From Auanema rhodensis (Eukaryota; Nematoda; Chromadorea; Rhabditida; Rhabditidae): DNA of 64,000 bases. Location: contig OZ059896.1 of NCBI GenBank assembly GCA_964057225.1, positions 372,001-436,000 on the forward strand, read 5' to 3'. The stretch's first letter is position 1. Each line of letters begins with the position of its first letter. Under the pieces are notes generated by a model. That model was not told the DNA's origin. It worked only from the letters and a program-made list of their open reading frames with translations, and did no database searches. Positions 37,161 to 51,919 of this stretch are shown piece by piece. The translations under genes and the position numbers were made by a program.

Positions 37161-40100
37161 TGGGGAATCTAATTTTGAAAACCGCATCTCTTCATCTTTC
37201 ACGTGAAGCGAGTTACATACCAAGTGCACATCACGTGTACATTTAATTAGCATAAATTAAAGTTCACGTAAATTTCAAAGTCATGGTTACCATGCACCAA
37301 TATCAATAAAAATTTGTTTTTAGACTAATATGGACATGGGGAATCTAATTTTGAAAACCGCATCTCTTCATCTTTCACGTGAAGCGAGTTACATACCAAG
37401 TGCACATCACGTGTACATTTAATTAGCATAAATTAAAGTTCACGTAAATTTCAAAGTCATGGTTACCATGCACCAATATCAATAAAAATTTGTTTTTAGA
37501 CTAATATGGACATGGGGAATATAATTTTGAAAACCGCATCTCTTTATCTTTCACGTGAAGCGAGTTACATACCAAGTGCACATCACGTGTACATTTAATT
37601 AGCATAAATTAAAGTTCACGTAAATTTCAAAGTCATGGTTACCATGAACCAATATCAATAAAAATTTGTTTTTAGACTAATATGGACATGGGGAATCTAA
37701 TTTTGAAAACCGCATCTCTTTATCTTTCACGTGAAGCGAGTTACATACCAAGTGCACATCACGTGTACATTTAATTAGCATAAATTAAAGTTCACGGAAA
37801 TTTCAAAGTCATGGTTACCATGAAGCAATATCAATAAAAATTTGTTTTTAGACTAATATGGACATGGGGAATCTAATTTTGAAAACCGCATCTCTTTATC
37901 TTTCACGTGAAGCGAGTTACATACCAAGTGCACATCACGTGTACATTTAATTAGCATAAATTAAAGTTCACGTAAAATTCAAAGTCATGGTTACCATGAA
38001 CCAATATCAATAAAAATTTGTTTTTAGACTAATATGGACATGGGGAATCTAATTTTGAAAACCGCATCTCTTTATCTTTCACGTGAAGCGAGTTACATAC
38101 CAAGTGCACATCACGTGTACATTTAATTAGCATAAATTAAAGTTCACGTAAATTTCAAAGTCATGGTTACCATGAAGCAATATCAATAAAAATTTGTTTT
38201 TAGACTAATATGGACATGGGGAATCTAATTTTGAAAACCGCATCTCTTTATCTTTCACGTGAAGCGAGTTACATACCAAGTGCACATCACGTGTACATTT
38301 AATTAGCATTAATTAAAGTTCACGTAAATTTCAAAGTCATGGTTACCATGAACCAATATCAATAAAAATTTGTTTTTAGACTAATATGGACATGGGGAAT
38401 CTAATTTTGAAAACCGCATCTCTTTATCTTTCACGTGAAGCGAGTTACATACCAAGTGCACATCACGTGTACATTTAATTAGCATAAATTAAAGTTCACG
38501 TAAATTTCAAAGTCATGGTTACCATGAACCAATATCAATAAAAATTTGTTTTTAGACTAATATGGACATGGGGAATCTAATTTTGAAAACCGCATCTCTT
38601 TATCTTTCACGTGAAGCGAGTTACATACCAAGTGCACATCACGTGTACATTTAATTAGCATAAATTAAAGTTCACGTAAATTTCAAAGTCATGGTTACCA
38701 TGCACCAATATCAATAAAAATTTGTTTTTAGACTAATATGGACATGGGGAATCTAATTTTGAAAACCGCATCTCTTTATCTTTCACGTGAAGCGAGTTAC
38801 ATACCAAGTGCACATCACGTGTACATTTAATTAGCATAAATTAAAGTTCACGTAAATTTCAAAGTCATGGTTACCATGCACCAATATCAATAAAAATTTG
38901 TTTTTAGACTAATATGGACATGGGGAATCTAATTTTGAAAACCGCATCTCTTTATCTTTCACGTGAAGCGAGTTACATACCAAGTGCACATCACGTGTAC
39001 ATTTAATTAGCATAAATTAAAGTTCACGTAAATTTCAAAGTCATGGTTACCATGAACCAATATCAATAAAAATTTGTTTTTAGACTAATATGGACATGGG
39101 GAATCTAATTTTGAAAACCGCATCTCTTTATCTTTCACGTGAAGCGAGTTACATACCAAGTGCACATCACGTGTACATTTAATTAGCATAAATTATAGTT
39201 CACGTAAATTTCAAAGTCATGGTTACCATGAACCAATATCAATAAAAATTTGTTTTTAGACTAATATGGACATGGGGAATCTAATTTTGAAAACCGCATC
39301 TCTTTATCTTTCACGTGAAGCGAGTTACATACCAAGTGCACATCACGTGTACATTTAATTAGCATAAATTAAAGTTCACGTAAATTTCAAAGTCATGGTT
39401 ACCATGAACCAATATCAATAAAAATTTGTTTTTAGACTAATATGGACATGGGGAATCTAATTTTGAAAACCGCATCTCTTTATCTTTCACGTGAAGCGAG
39501 TTACATACCAAGTGCACATCACGTGTACATTTAATTAGCATAAATTAAAGTTCACGTAAATTTCAAAGTCATGGTTACCATGAACCAATATCAATGAAAA
39601 TTTGTTTTTAGACTAATATGGACATGGGGAATCTAATTTTGAAAACCGCATCTCTTTATCTTTCACGTGAAGCGAGTTACATACCAAGTGCACATCACGT
39701 GTACATTTAATTAGCATAAATTAAAGTTCACGTAAATTTCAAAGTCATGGTTACCATGAACTAATATCAATAAAAATTTGTTTTTAGACTAATATGGACA
39801 TGGGGAATCTAATTTTGAAAACCGCATCTCTTTATCTTTCACGTGAAGCGAGTTACATACCAAGTGCACATCACGTGTACATTTAATTAGCATAAATTAA
39901 AGTTCACGTAAATTTCAAAGTCATGGTTACCATGAACCAATATCAATAAAAATTTGTTTTTAGACTAATATGGACATGGGGAATCTAATTTTGAAAACCG
40001 CATCTCTTTATCTTTCACGTGAAGCGAGTTACATACCAAGTGCACATCACGTGTACATTTAATTAGCATAAATTAAAGTTCACGGAAATTTCAAAGTCAT

Positions 40101-41699
40101 GGTTACCATGAAGCAATATCAATAAAAATTTGTTTTTAGACTAATATGGACATGGGGAATCTAATTTTGAAAACCGCATCTCTTTATCTTTCACGTGAAG
40201 CGAGTTACATACCAAGTGCACATCACGTGTACATTTAATTAGCATAAATTAAAGTTCACGTAAAATTCAAAGTCATGGTTACCATGAACCAATATCAATA
40301 AAAATTTGTTTTTAGACTAATATGGACATGGGGAATCTAATTTTGAAAACCGCATCTCTTTTTCTTTCACGTGAAGCGAGTTACATACCAAGTGCACATC
40401 ACGTGTACATTTAATTAGCATAAATTAAAGTTCACGTAAATTTCAAAGTCATGGTTACCATGAAGCAATATCAATAAAAATTTGTTTTTAGACTAATATG
40501 GACATGGGGAATCTAATTTTGAAAACCGCATCTCTTTATCTTTCACGTGAAGCGAGTTACATACCAAGTGCACATCACGTGTACATTTAATTAGCATAAA
40601 TTAAAGTTCACGTAAATTTCAAAGTCATGGTTACCATGAACCAATATCAATAAAAATTTGTTTTTAGACTAATATGGACATGGGGAATCTAATTTTGAAA
40701 ACCGCATCTCTTTATCTTTCACGTGAAGCGAGTTACATACCAAGTGCACATCACGTGTACATTTAATTAGCATAAATTAAAGTTCACGTAAATTTCAAAG
40801 TCATGGTTACCATGAACCAATATCAATAAAAATTTGTTTTTAGACTAATATGGACATGGGGAATCTAATTTTGAAAACCGCATCTCTTTATCTTTCACGT
40901 GAAGCGAGTTACATACCAAGTGCACATCACGTGTACATTTAATTAGCATAAATTAAAGTTCACGTAAATTTCAAAGTCATGGTTACCATGAACCAATATC
41001 AATAAAAATTTGTTTTTAGACTAATATGGACATGGGGAATCTAATTTTGAAAACCGCATCTCTTTATCTTTCACGTGAAGCGAGTTACATACCAAGTGCA
41101 CATCACGTGTACATTTAATTAGCATAAATTAAAGTTCACGTAAATTTCAAAGTCATGGTTACCATGCACCAATATCAATAAAAATTTGTTTTTAGACTAA
41201 TATGGACATGGGGAATCTAATTTTGAAAACCGCATCTCTTTATCTTTCACGTGAAGCGAGTTACATACCAAGTGCACATCACGTGTACATTTAATTAGCA
41301 TAAATTAAAGTTCACGTAAATTTCAAAGTCATGGTTACCATGAACCAATATCAATAAAAATTTGTTTTTAGACTAATATGGACATGGGGAATCTAATTTT
41401 GAAAACCGCATCTCTTTATCTTTCACGTGAAGCGAGTTACATACCAAGTGCACATCACGTGTACATTTAATTAGCATAAATTAAAGTTCACGTAAATTTC
41501 AAAGTCATGGTTACCATGCACCAATATCAATAAAAATTTGTTTTTAGACTAATATGGACATGGGGAATCTAATTTTGAAAACCGCATCTCTTTATCTTTC
41601 ACGTGAAGCGAGTTACATACCAAGTGCACATCACGTGTACATTTAATTAGCATAAATTAAAGTTCACGTAAATTTCAAAGTCATGGTTACCATGAACCA

Positions 41700-42780
41700 A
41701 TATCAATAAAAATTTGTTTTTAGACTAATATGGACATGGGGAATCTAATTTTGAAAACCGCATCTCTTCATCTTTCACGTGAAGCGAGTTACATACCAAG
41801 TGCACATCACGTGTACATTTAATTAGCATAAATTAAAGTTCACGTAAATTTCAAAGTCATGGTTACCATGCACAAATATCAATAAAAATTTGTTTTTAGA
41901 CTAATATGGACATGGGGAATCTAATTTTGAAAACCGCATCTCTTTATCTTTCACGTGAAGCGAGTTACATACCAAGTGCACATCACGTGTACATTTAATT
42001 AGCATAAATTAAAGTTCACGTAAATTTCAAAGTCATGGTTACCATGCACCAATATCAATAAAAATTTGTTTTTAGACTAATATGGACATGGGGAATCTAA
42101 TTTTGAAAACCGCATCTCTTTATCTTTCACGTGGAGCGAGTTACATACCAAGTGCACATCACGTGTACATTTAATTAGCATAAATTAAAGTTCACGTAAA
42201 TTTCAAAGTCATGGTTACCATGAAGCAATATCAATAAAAATTTGTTTTTAGACTAATATGGACATGGGGAATCTAATTTTGAAAACCGCATCTCTTTATC
42301 TTTCACGTGAAGCGAGTTACATACCAAGTGCACATCACGTGTACATTTAATTAGCATAAATTAAAGTTCACGTAAATTTCAAAGTCATGGTTACCATGAA
42401 GCAATATCAATAAAAATTTGTTTTTAGACTAATATGGACATGGGGAATCTAATTTTGAAAACCGCATCTCTTTATCTTTCACGTGAAGCGAGTTACATAC
42501 CAAGTGCACATCACGTGTACATTTAATTAGCATAAATTAAAGTTCACGTAAATTTCAAAGTCATGGTTACCATGAACCAATATCAATAAAAATTTGTTTT
42601 TAGACTAATATGGACATGGGGAATCTAATTTTGAAAACCGCATTTCTTTATCTTTCACGTGAAGCGAGTTACATACCAAGTGCACATCACGTGTACATTT
42701 AATTAGCATAAATTAAAGTTCACGTAAAATTCAAAGTCATGGTTACCATGAACCAATATCAATAAAAATTTGTTTTTAGA
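41700..42780. repeat. ~6-monomer block, copy 1 (partner 115 monomers away)
   Basis: CTTCATC at 41769, GCACAAATATC at 41873, GTGGAGCG at 42134 and GCATTTCTT at 42644 recur at 62006, 62110, 62371 and 62881. Each pair is 20,237 bp apart, which is 115 monomers less the net three bases lost between them. The match ends by about 42817 (AACGGC here, AACCGC in the partner). Confidence 0.8.
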
Positions 42781-44179
42781 CTAATATGGACATGGGGAAT
42801 CTAATTTTGAAAACGGCATCTCTTTATCTTTCACGTGAAGCGAGTTACATACCAAGTGCACATCACGTGTACATTTAATTAGCATAAATTAAAGTTCACG
42901 TAAATTTCAAAGTCATGGTTACCATGAACCAATATCAATAAAAATTTGTTTTTAGACTAATATGGACATGGGGAATCTAATTTTGAAAACCGCATCTCTT
43001 TATCTTTCACGTGAAGCGAGTTACATACCAAGTGCACATCACGTGTACATTTAATTAGCATAAATTAAAGTTCACGTAAATTTCAAAGTCATGGTTACCA
43101 TGAACCAATATCAATAAAAATTTGTTTTTAGACTAATATGGACATGGGGAATCTAATTTTGAAAACCGCATCTCTTTATCTTTCACGTGAAGCGAGTTAC
43201 ATACCAAGTGCACATCACGTGTACATTTAATTAGCATAAATTAAAGTTCACGTAAATTTCAAAGTCATGGTTACCATGAAGCAATATCAATAAAAATTTG
43301 TTTTTAGACTAATATGGACATGGGGAATCTAATTTTGAAAACCGCATCTCTTTATCTTTCACGTGAAGCGAGTTACATACCAAGTGCACATCACGTGTAC
43401 ATTTAATTAGCATAAATTAAAGTTCACGTAAATTTCAAAGTCATGGTTACCATGAACCAATATCAATAAAAATTTGTTTTTAGACTAATATGGACATGAG
43501 GAATCTAATTTTGAAAACCGCATCTCTTTATCTTTCACGTGAAGCGAGTTACATACCAAGTGCACATCACGTGTACATTTAATTAGCATAAATTAAAGTT
43601 CACGTAAATTTCAAAGTCATGGTTACCATTCACCAATATCAATAAAAATTTGTTTTTAGACTAATATGGACATGGGGAATCTAATTTTGAAAACCGCATC
43701 TCTTTATCTTTCACGTGAAGCGAGTTACATACCAAGTGCACATCACGTGTACATTTAATTAGCATAAATTAAAGTTCACGTAAATTTCAAAGTCATGGTT
43801 ACCATGCACCAATATCAATAAAAATTTGTTTTTAGACTAATATGAAAATGGGGAATCTAATTTTGAAAACCGCATCTCTTTATCTTTCACGTGAAGCGAG
43901 TTACATACCAAGTGCACATCACGTGTACATTTAATTAGCATAAATTAAAGTTCACGTAAATTTCAAAGTCATGGTTACCATGAACCAATATCAATAAAAA
44001 TTTGTTTTTAGACTAATATGGACATGGGGAATCTAATTTTGAAAACCGCATCTCTTTATCTTTCACGTGAAGCGAGTTACATACCAAGTGCACATCACGT
44101 GTACATTTAATTAGCATAAATTAAAGTTCACGTAAATTTCAAAGTCATGGTTACCATGAAGCAATATCAATAAAAATTT

Positions 44180-44960
44180 GTTTTTAGACTAATATGGACA
44201 TGGGGAATCTAATTTTGAAAACCGCATCTCTTTATCTTTCACGTGAAGCGAGTTACATACCAAGTGCACATCACGTGTACATTTAATTAGCATTAATTAA
44301 AGTTCACGTAAATTTCAAAGTCATGGTTACCATGAACCAATATCAATAAAAATTTGTTTTTAGACTAATATGGACATGGGGAATCTAATTTTGAAAACCG
44401 CATCTCTTTATCTTTCACGTGAAGCGAGTTACATACCAAGTGCACATCACGTGTACATTTAATTAGCATAAATTAAAGTTCACGTAAATTTCAAAGTCAT
44501 GGTTACCATGAAGCAATATCAATAAAAATTTGTTTTTAGACTAATATGGACATGGGGAATCTAATTTTGAAAACCGCATCTCTTTATCTTTCACGTGAAG
44601 CGAGTTACATACCAAGTGCACATCACGTGTACATTTAATTAGCATTAATTAAAGTTCACGTAAATTTCAAAGTCATGGTTACCATGAACCAATATCAATA
44701 AAAATTTGTTTTTAGACTAATATGGACATGGGGAATCTAATTTTGAAAACCGCATCTCTTTATCTTTCACGTGAAGCGAGTTACATACCAAGTGCACATC
44801 ACGTGTACATTTAATTAGCATAAATTAAAGTTCACGTAAATTTCAAAGTCATGGTTACCATGAACCAATATGAATAAAAATTTGTTTTTAGACTAATATG
44901 GACATGGGGAATCTAATTTTGAAAACCGCATCTCTTTATCTTTCACGTGAAGCAAGTTAC
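44180..44960. repeat. HOR block with paired CATTAATT units, copy 1
   Basis: Two CATTAATT units 352 bp apart (44294, 44646), then AATATGAATAAA (44872) and GAAGCAAGTT (44954). The same series lies 5,281 bp on (30 monomers plus the one inserted base near 45579). Confidence 0.75.
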
Positions 44961-45408
44961 ATACCAAGTGCACATCACGTGTACATTTAATTAGCATAAA
45001 TTAAAGTTCACGTAAATTTCAAAGTCATGGTTACCATGAACCAATATCAATAAAAATTTGTTTTTAGACTAATATGGACATGGGGAATCTAATTTTGAAA
45101 ACCGCATCTCTTTATCTTTCACGTGAAGCGAGTTACATACCAAGTGCACATCACGTGTACATTTAATTAGCATAAATTAAAGTTCACGTAAATTTCAAAG
45201 TCATGGTTACCATGAAGCAATATCAATAAAAATTTGTTTTTAGACTAATATGGACATGGGGAATCTAATTTTGAAAACGGCATCTCTTTATCTTTCACGT
45301 GAAGCGAGTTACATACCAAGTGCACATCACGTGTACATTTAATTAGCATAAATTAAAGTTCACGTAAATTTCAAAGTCATGGTTACCATGAACCAATATC
45401 AATAAAAA

Positions 45409-45585
45409 TTTGTTTTTAGACTAATATGGACATGGGGAATCTAATTTTGAAAACGGCATCTCTTTATCTTTCACGTGAAGCGAGTTACATACCAAGTGCA
45501 CATCACGTGTACATTTAATTAGCATAAATTAAAGTTCACGTAAAATTCAAAGTCATGGTTACCATGAACCAATATCAAATAAAAA
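45409..45585. repeat. The only 177-bp monomer (+1 A)
   Basis: This unit reads ATATCAAATAAAAATTTG with one extra A at about 45578-45579, shifting the phase of all later monomers by one. It is the only insertion in the window, and unlike the 175-bp units it was not copied. It also has AACGGC and AAAATTC, seen in neighbouring units. Confidence 0.9.
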
Positions 45586-46479
45586 TTTGTTTTTAGACTA
45601 ATATGGACATGGGGAATCTAATTTTGAAAACGGCATCTCTTTATCTTTCACGTGAAGCGAGTTACATACCAAGTGCACATCACGTGTACATTTAATTAGC
45701 ATAAATTAAAGTTCACGTAAATTTCAAAGTCATGGTTACCATGAACCAATATCAATAAAAATTTGTTTTTAGACTAATATGGACATGGGGAATCTAATTT
45801 TGAAAACCGCATCTCTTTATCTTTCACGTGAAGCGAGTTACATACCAAGTGCACATCACGTGTACATTTAATTAGCATAAATTAAAGTTCACGTAAATTT
45901 CAAAGTCATGGTTACCATGAACCAATATCAATAAAAATTTGTTTTTAGACTAATATGGACATGGGGAATCTAATTTTGAAAACCGCATCTCTTTATCTTT
46001 CACGTGAAGCGAGTTACATACCAAGTGCACATCACGTGTACATTTAATTAGCATAAATTAAAGTTCACGTAAATTTCAAAGTCATGGTTACCATGAAGCA
46101 ATATCAATAAAAATTTGTTTTTAGACTAATATGGACATGGGGAATCTAATTTTGAAAACCGCATCTCTTTATCTTTCACGTGAAGCGAGTTACATACCAA
46201 GTGCACATCACGTGTACATTTAATTAGCATAAATTAAAGTTCACGTAAATTTCAAAGTCATGGTTACCATGAACCAATATCAATAAAAATTTGTTTTTAG
46301 ACTAATATGGACATGGGGAATCTAATTTTGAAAACCGCATCTCTTTATCTTTCACGTGAAGCGAGTTACATACCAAGTGCACATCACGTGTACATTTAAT
46401 TAGCATAAATTAAAGTTCACGTAAATTTCAAAGTCATGGTTACCATGAACCAATATCAATAAAAATTTGTTTTTAGACT

Positions 46480-48960
46480 AATATGGACATGAGGAATCTA
46501 ATTTTGAAAACCGCATCTCTTTATCTTTCACGTGAAGCGAGTTACATACCAAGTGCACATCACGTGTACATTTAATTAGCATAAATTAAAGTTCACGGAA
46601 ATTTCAAAGTCATGGTTACCATGAACCAATATCAATAAAAATTTGTTTTTAGACTAATATGGACATGGGGAATCTAATTTTGAAAACCGCATCTCTTTAT
46701 CTTTCACGTGAAGCGAGTTACATACCAAGTGCACATCACGTGTACATTTAATTAGCATAAATTAAAGTTCACGTAAATTTCAAAGTCATGGTTACCATGA
46801 AGCAATATCAATAAAAATTTGTTTTTAGACTAATATGGACATGGGGAATCTAATTTTGAAAACCGCATCTCTTTATCTTTCACGTGAAGCGAGTTACATA
46901 CCAAGTGCACATCACGTGTACATTTAATTAGCATAAATTAAAGTTCACGTAAATTTCAAAGTCATGGTTACCATGAACCAATATCAATAAAAATTTGTTT
47001 TTAGACTAATATGGACATGGGGAATCTAATTTTGAAAACCGCATCTCTTTATCTTTCACGTGAAGCGAGTTACATACCAAGTGCACATCACGTGTACATT
47101 TAATTAGCATAAATTAAAGTTCACGTAAATTTCAAAGTCATGGTTACCATTCACCAATATCAATAAAAATTTGTTTTTAGACTAATATGGACATGGGGAA
47201 TCTAATTTTGAAAACCGCATCTCTTTATCTTTCACGTGAAGCGAGTTACATACCAAGTGCACATCACGTGTACATTTAATTAGCATAAATTAAAGTTCAC
47301 GGAAATTTCAAAGTCATGGTTACCATGAACCAATATCAATAAAAATTTGTTTTTAGACTAATATGGACATGGGGAATCTAATTTTGAAAACCGCATCTCT
47401 TTATCTTTCACGTGAAGCGAGTTACATACCAAGTGCACATCACGTGTACATTTAATTAGCATAAATTAAAGTTCACGTAAATTTCAAAGTCATGGTTACC
47501 ATTCACCAATATCAATAAAAATTTGTTTTTAGACTAATATGGACATGAGGAATCTAATTTTGAAAACCGCATCTCTTTATCTTTCACGTGAAGCGAGTTA
47601 CATACCAAGTGCACATCACGTGTACATTTAATTAGCATAAATTAAAGTTCACGGAAATTTCAAAGTCATGGTTACCATGAACCAATATCAATAAAAATTT
47701 GTTTTTAGACTAATATGGACATGGGGAATCTAATTTTGAAAACCGCATCTCTTTATCTTTCACGTGAAGCGAGTTACATACCAAGTGCACATCACGTGTA
47801 CATTTAATTAGCATAAATTAAAGTTCACGTAAATTTCAAAGTCATGGTTACCATGAAGCAATATCAATAAAAATTTGTTTTTAGACTAATATGGACATGG
47901 GGAATCTAATTTTGAAAACCGCATCTCTTTATCTTTCACGTGAAGCGAGTTACATACCAAGTGCACATCACGTGTACATTTAATTAGCATAAATTAAAGT
48001 TCACGTAAATTTCAAAGTCATGGTTACCATGAACCAATATCAATAAAAATTTGTTTTTAGACTAATATGGACATGGGGAATCTAATTTTGAAAACCGCAT
48101 CTCTTTATCTTTCACGTGAAGCGAGTTACATACCAAGTGCACATCACGTGTACATTTAATTAGCATAAATTAAAGTTCACGTAAATTTCAAAGTCATGGT
48201 TACCATTCACCAATATCAATAAAAATTTGTTTTTAGACTAATATGGACATGGGGAATCTAATTTTGAAAACCGCATCTCTTTATCTTTCACGTGAAGCGA
48301 GTTACATACCAAGTGCACATCACGTGTACATTTAATTAGCATAAATTAAAGTTCACGGAAATTTCAAAGTCATGGTTACCATGAACCAATATCAATAAAA
48401 ATTTGTTTTTAGACTAATATGGACATGGGGAATCTAATTTTGAAAACCGCATCTCTTTATCTTTCACGTGAAGCGAGTTACATACCAAGTGCACATCACG
48501 TGTACATTTAATTAGCATAAATTAAAGTTCACGTAAATTTCAAAGTCATGGTTACCATTCACCAATATCAATAAAAATTTGTTTTTAGACTAATATGGAC
48601 ATGGGGAATCTAATTTTGAAAACCGCATCTCTTTATCTTTCACGTGAAGCGAGTTACATACCAAGTGCACATCACGTGTACATTTAATTAGCATAAATTA
48701 AAGTTCACGTAAATTTCAAAGTCATGGTTACCATGAACCAATATCAATAAAAATTTGTTTTTAGACTAATATGGACATGAGGAATCTAATTTTGAAAACC
48801 GCATCTCTTTATCTTTCACGTGAAGCGAGTTACATACCAAGTGCACATCACGTGTACATTTAATTAGCATAAATTAAAGTTCACGTAAATTTCAAAGTCA
48901 TGGTTACCATTCACCAATATCAATAAAAATTTGTTTTTAGACTAATATGGACATGGGGAA
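46480..48960. repeat. Cluster of GACATGAGG, CACGGAAAT and CCATTCACC units
   Basis: GACATGAGG occurs at about 46491, 47546 and 48780, CACGGAAAT at about 46598, 47311, 47655 and 48357, and CCATTCACC at about 47151, 47503, 48206, 48559 and 48910. The GAGG-GGAA combination (46491/46598) recurs at 47546/47655, six monomers on. This is a small local HOR domain of short shuffled blocks. Confidence 0.65.
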
Positions 48961-49459
48961 TCTAATTTTGAAAACCGCATCTCTTTATCTTTCACGTGAA
49001 GCGAGTTACATACCAAGTGCACATCACGTGTACATTTAATTAGCATAAATTAAAGTTCACGTAAATTTCAAAGTCATGGTTACCATGCACCAATATCAAT
49101 AAAAATTTGTTTTTAGACTAATATGGACATGGGGAATCTAATTTTGAAAACCGCATCTCTTTATCTTTCACGTGAAGCGAGTTACATACCAAGTGCACAT
49201 CACGTGTACATTTAATTAGCATAAATTAAAGTTCACGTAAATTTCAAAGTCATGGTTACCATGAACCAATATCAATAAAAATTTGTTTTTAGACTAATAT
49301 GGACATGGGGAATCTAATTTTGAAAACCGCATCTCTTTATCTTTCACGTGAAGCGAGTTACATACCAAGTGCACATCACGTGTACATTTAATTAGCATAA
49401 ATTAAAGTTCACGTAAATTTCAAAGTCATGGTTACCATGAAGCAATATCAATAAAAATT

Positions 49460-50240
49460 TGTTTTTAGACTAATATGGACATGGGGAATCTAATTTTGAA
49501 AACCGCATCTCTTTATCTTTCACGTGAAGCGAGTTACATACCAAGTGCACATCACGTGTACATTTAATTAGCATTAATTAAAGTTCACGTAAATTTCAAA
49601 GTCATGGTTACCATGAACCAATATCAATAAAAATTTGTTTTTAGACTAATATGGACATGGGGAATCTAATTTTGAAAACCGCATCTCTTTATCTTTCACG
49701 TGAAGCGAGTTACATACCAAGTGCACATCACGTGTACATTTAATTAGCATAAATTAAAGTTCACGTAAATTTCAAAGTCATGGTTACCATGAAGCAATAT
49801 CAATAAAAATTTGTTTTTAGACTAATATGGACATGGGGAATCTAATTTTGAAAACCGCATCTCTTTATCTTTCACGTGAAGCGAGTTACATACCAAGTGC
49901 ACATCACGTGTACATTTAATTAGCATTAATTAAAGTTCACGTAAATTTCAAAGTCATGGTTACCATGAACCAATATCAATAAAAATTTGTTTTTAGACTA
50001 ATATGGACATGGGGAATCTAATTTTGAAAACCGCATCTCTTTATCTTTCACGTGAAGCGAGTTACATACCAAGTGCACATCACGTGTACATTTAATTAGC
50101 ATAAATTAAAGTACACGTAAATTTCAAAGTCATGGTTACCATGAACCAATATGAATAAAAATTTGTTTTTAGACTAATATGGACATGGGGAATCTAATTT
50201 TGAAAACCGCATCTCTTTATCTTTCACGTGAAGCAAGTTA
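49460..50240. repeat. HOR block with paired CATTAATT units, copy 2
   Basis: CATTAATT at 49575 and 49927, AATATGAATAAA at 50153 and GAAGCAAGTT at 50235 match copy 1 at +5,281 bp. It carries a private GTACACGTAA (about 50113). The next copy follows 2,464 bp (14 monomers) on. Confidence 0.75.
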
Positions 50241-51919
50241 CATACCAAGTGCACATCACGTGTACATTTAATTAGCATAAATTAAAGTTCACGTAAATTT
50301 CAAAGTCATGGTTACCATGAACCAATATCAATAAAAATTTGTTTTTAGACTAATATGGACATGGGGAATCTAATTTTGAAAACCGCATCTCTTTATCTTT
50401 CACGTGAAGCGAGTTACATACCAAGTGCACATCACGTGTACATTTAATTAGCATAAATTAAAGTTCACGTAAATTTCAAAGTCATGGTTACCATTCACCA
50501 ATATCAATAAAAATTTGTTTTTAGACTAATATGGACATGGGGAATCTAATTTTGAAAACCGCATCTCTTTATCTTTCACGTGAAGCGAGTTACATACCAA
50601 GTGCACATCACGTGTACATTTAATTAGCATAAATTAAAGTTCACGTAAATTTCAAAGTCATGGTTACCATGCACCAATATCAATAAAAATTTGTTTTTAG
50701 ACTAATATGGACATGGGGAATCTAATTTTGAAAACCGCATCTCTTTATCTTTCACGTGAAGCGAGTTACATACCAAGTGCACATCACGTGTACATTTAAT
50801 TAGCATAAATTAAAGTTCACGTAAATTTCAAAGTCATGGTTACCATGAACCAATATCAATAAAAATTTGTTTTTAGACTAATATGGACATGGGGAATCTA
50901 ATTTTGAAAACCGCATCTCTTTATCTTTCACGTGAAGCGAGTTACATACCAAGTGCACATCACGTGTACATTTAATTAGCATAAATTAAAGTTCACGTAA
51001 ATTTCAAAGTCATGGTTACCATGAACCAATATCAATAAAAATTTGTTTTTAGACTAATATGGACATGGGGAATCTAATTTTGAAAACCGCATCTCTTTAT
51101 CTTTCACGTGAAGCGAGTTACATACCAAGTGCACATCACGTGTACATTTAATTAGCATAAATTAAAGTTCACGTAAATTTCAAAGTCATGGTTACCATGA
51201 ACCAATATCAATAAAAATTTGTTTTTAGACTAATATGGACATGAGGAATCTAATTTTGAAAACCGCATCTCTTTATCTTTCACGTGAAGCGAGTTACATA
51301 CCAAGTGCACATCACGTGTACATTTAATTAGCATAAATTAAAGTTCACGTAAATTTCAAAGTCATGGTTACCATTCACCAATATCAATAAAAATTTGTTT
51401 TTAGACTAATATGGACATGGGGAATCTAATTTTGAAAACCTCATCTCTTTATCTTTCACGTGAAGCGAGTTACATACCAAGTGCACATCACGTGTACATT
51501 TAATTAGCATAAATTAAAGTTCACGTAAATTTCAAAGTCATGGTTACCATGCACCAATATCAATAAAAATTTGTTTTTAGACTAATATGGACATGGGGAA
51601 TCTAATTTTGAAAACCGCATCTCTTTATCTTTCACGTGAAGCGAGTTACATACCAAGTGCACATCACGTGTACATTTAATTAGCATAAATTAAAGTTCAC
51701 GTAAATTTCAAAGTCATGGTTACCATGAACCAATATCAATAAAAATTTGTTTTTAGACTAATATGGACATGGGGAATCTAATTTTGAAAACCGCATCTCT
51801 TTATCTTTCACGTGAAGCGAGTTACATACCAAGTGCACATCACGTGTACATTTAATTAGCATAAATTAAAGTTCACGTAAATTTCAAAGTCATGGTTACC
51901 ATGAAGCAATATCAATAAA

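Noticed and set aside
45409-45585. The 177-bp monomer as a junction between two arrays
   Set aside because: Sequence, orientation and variants on both sides are alike; it is only a one-base insertion in an A-rich run.
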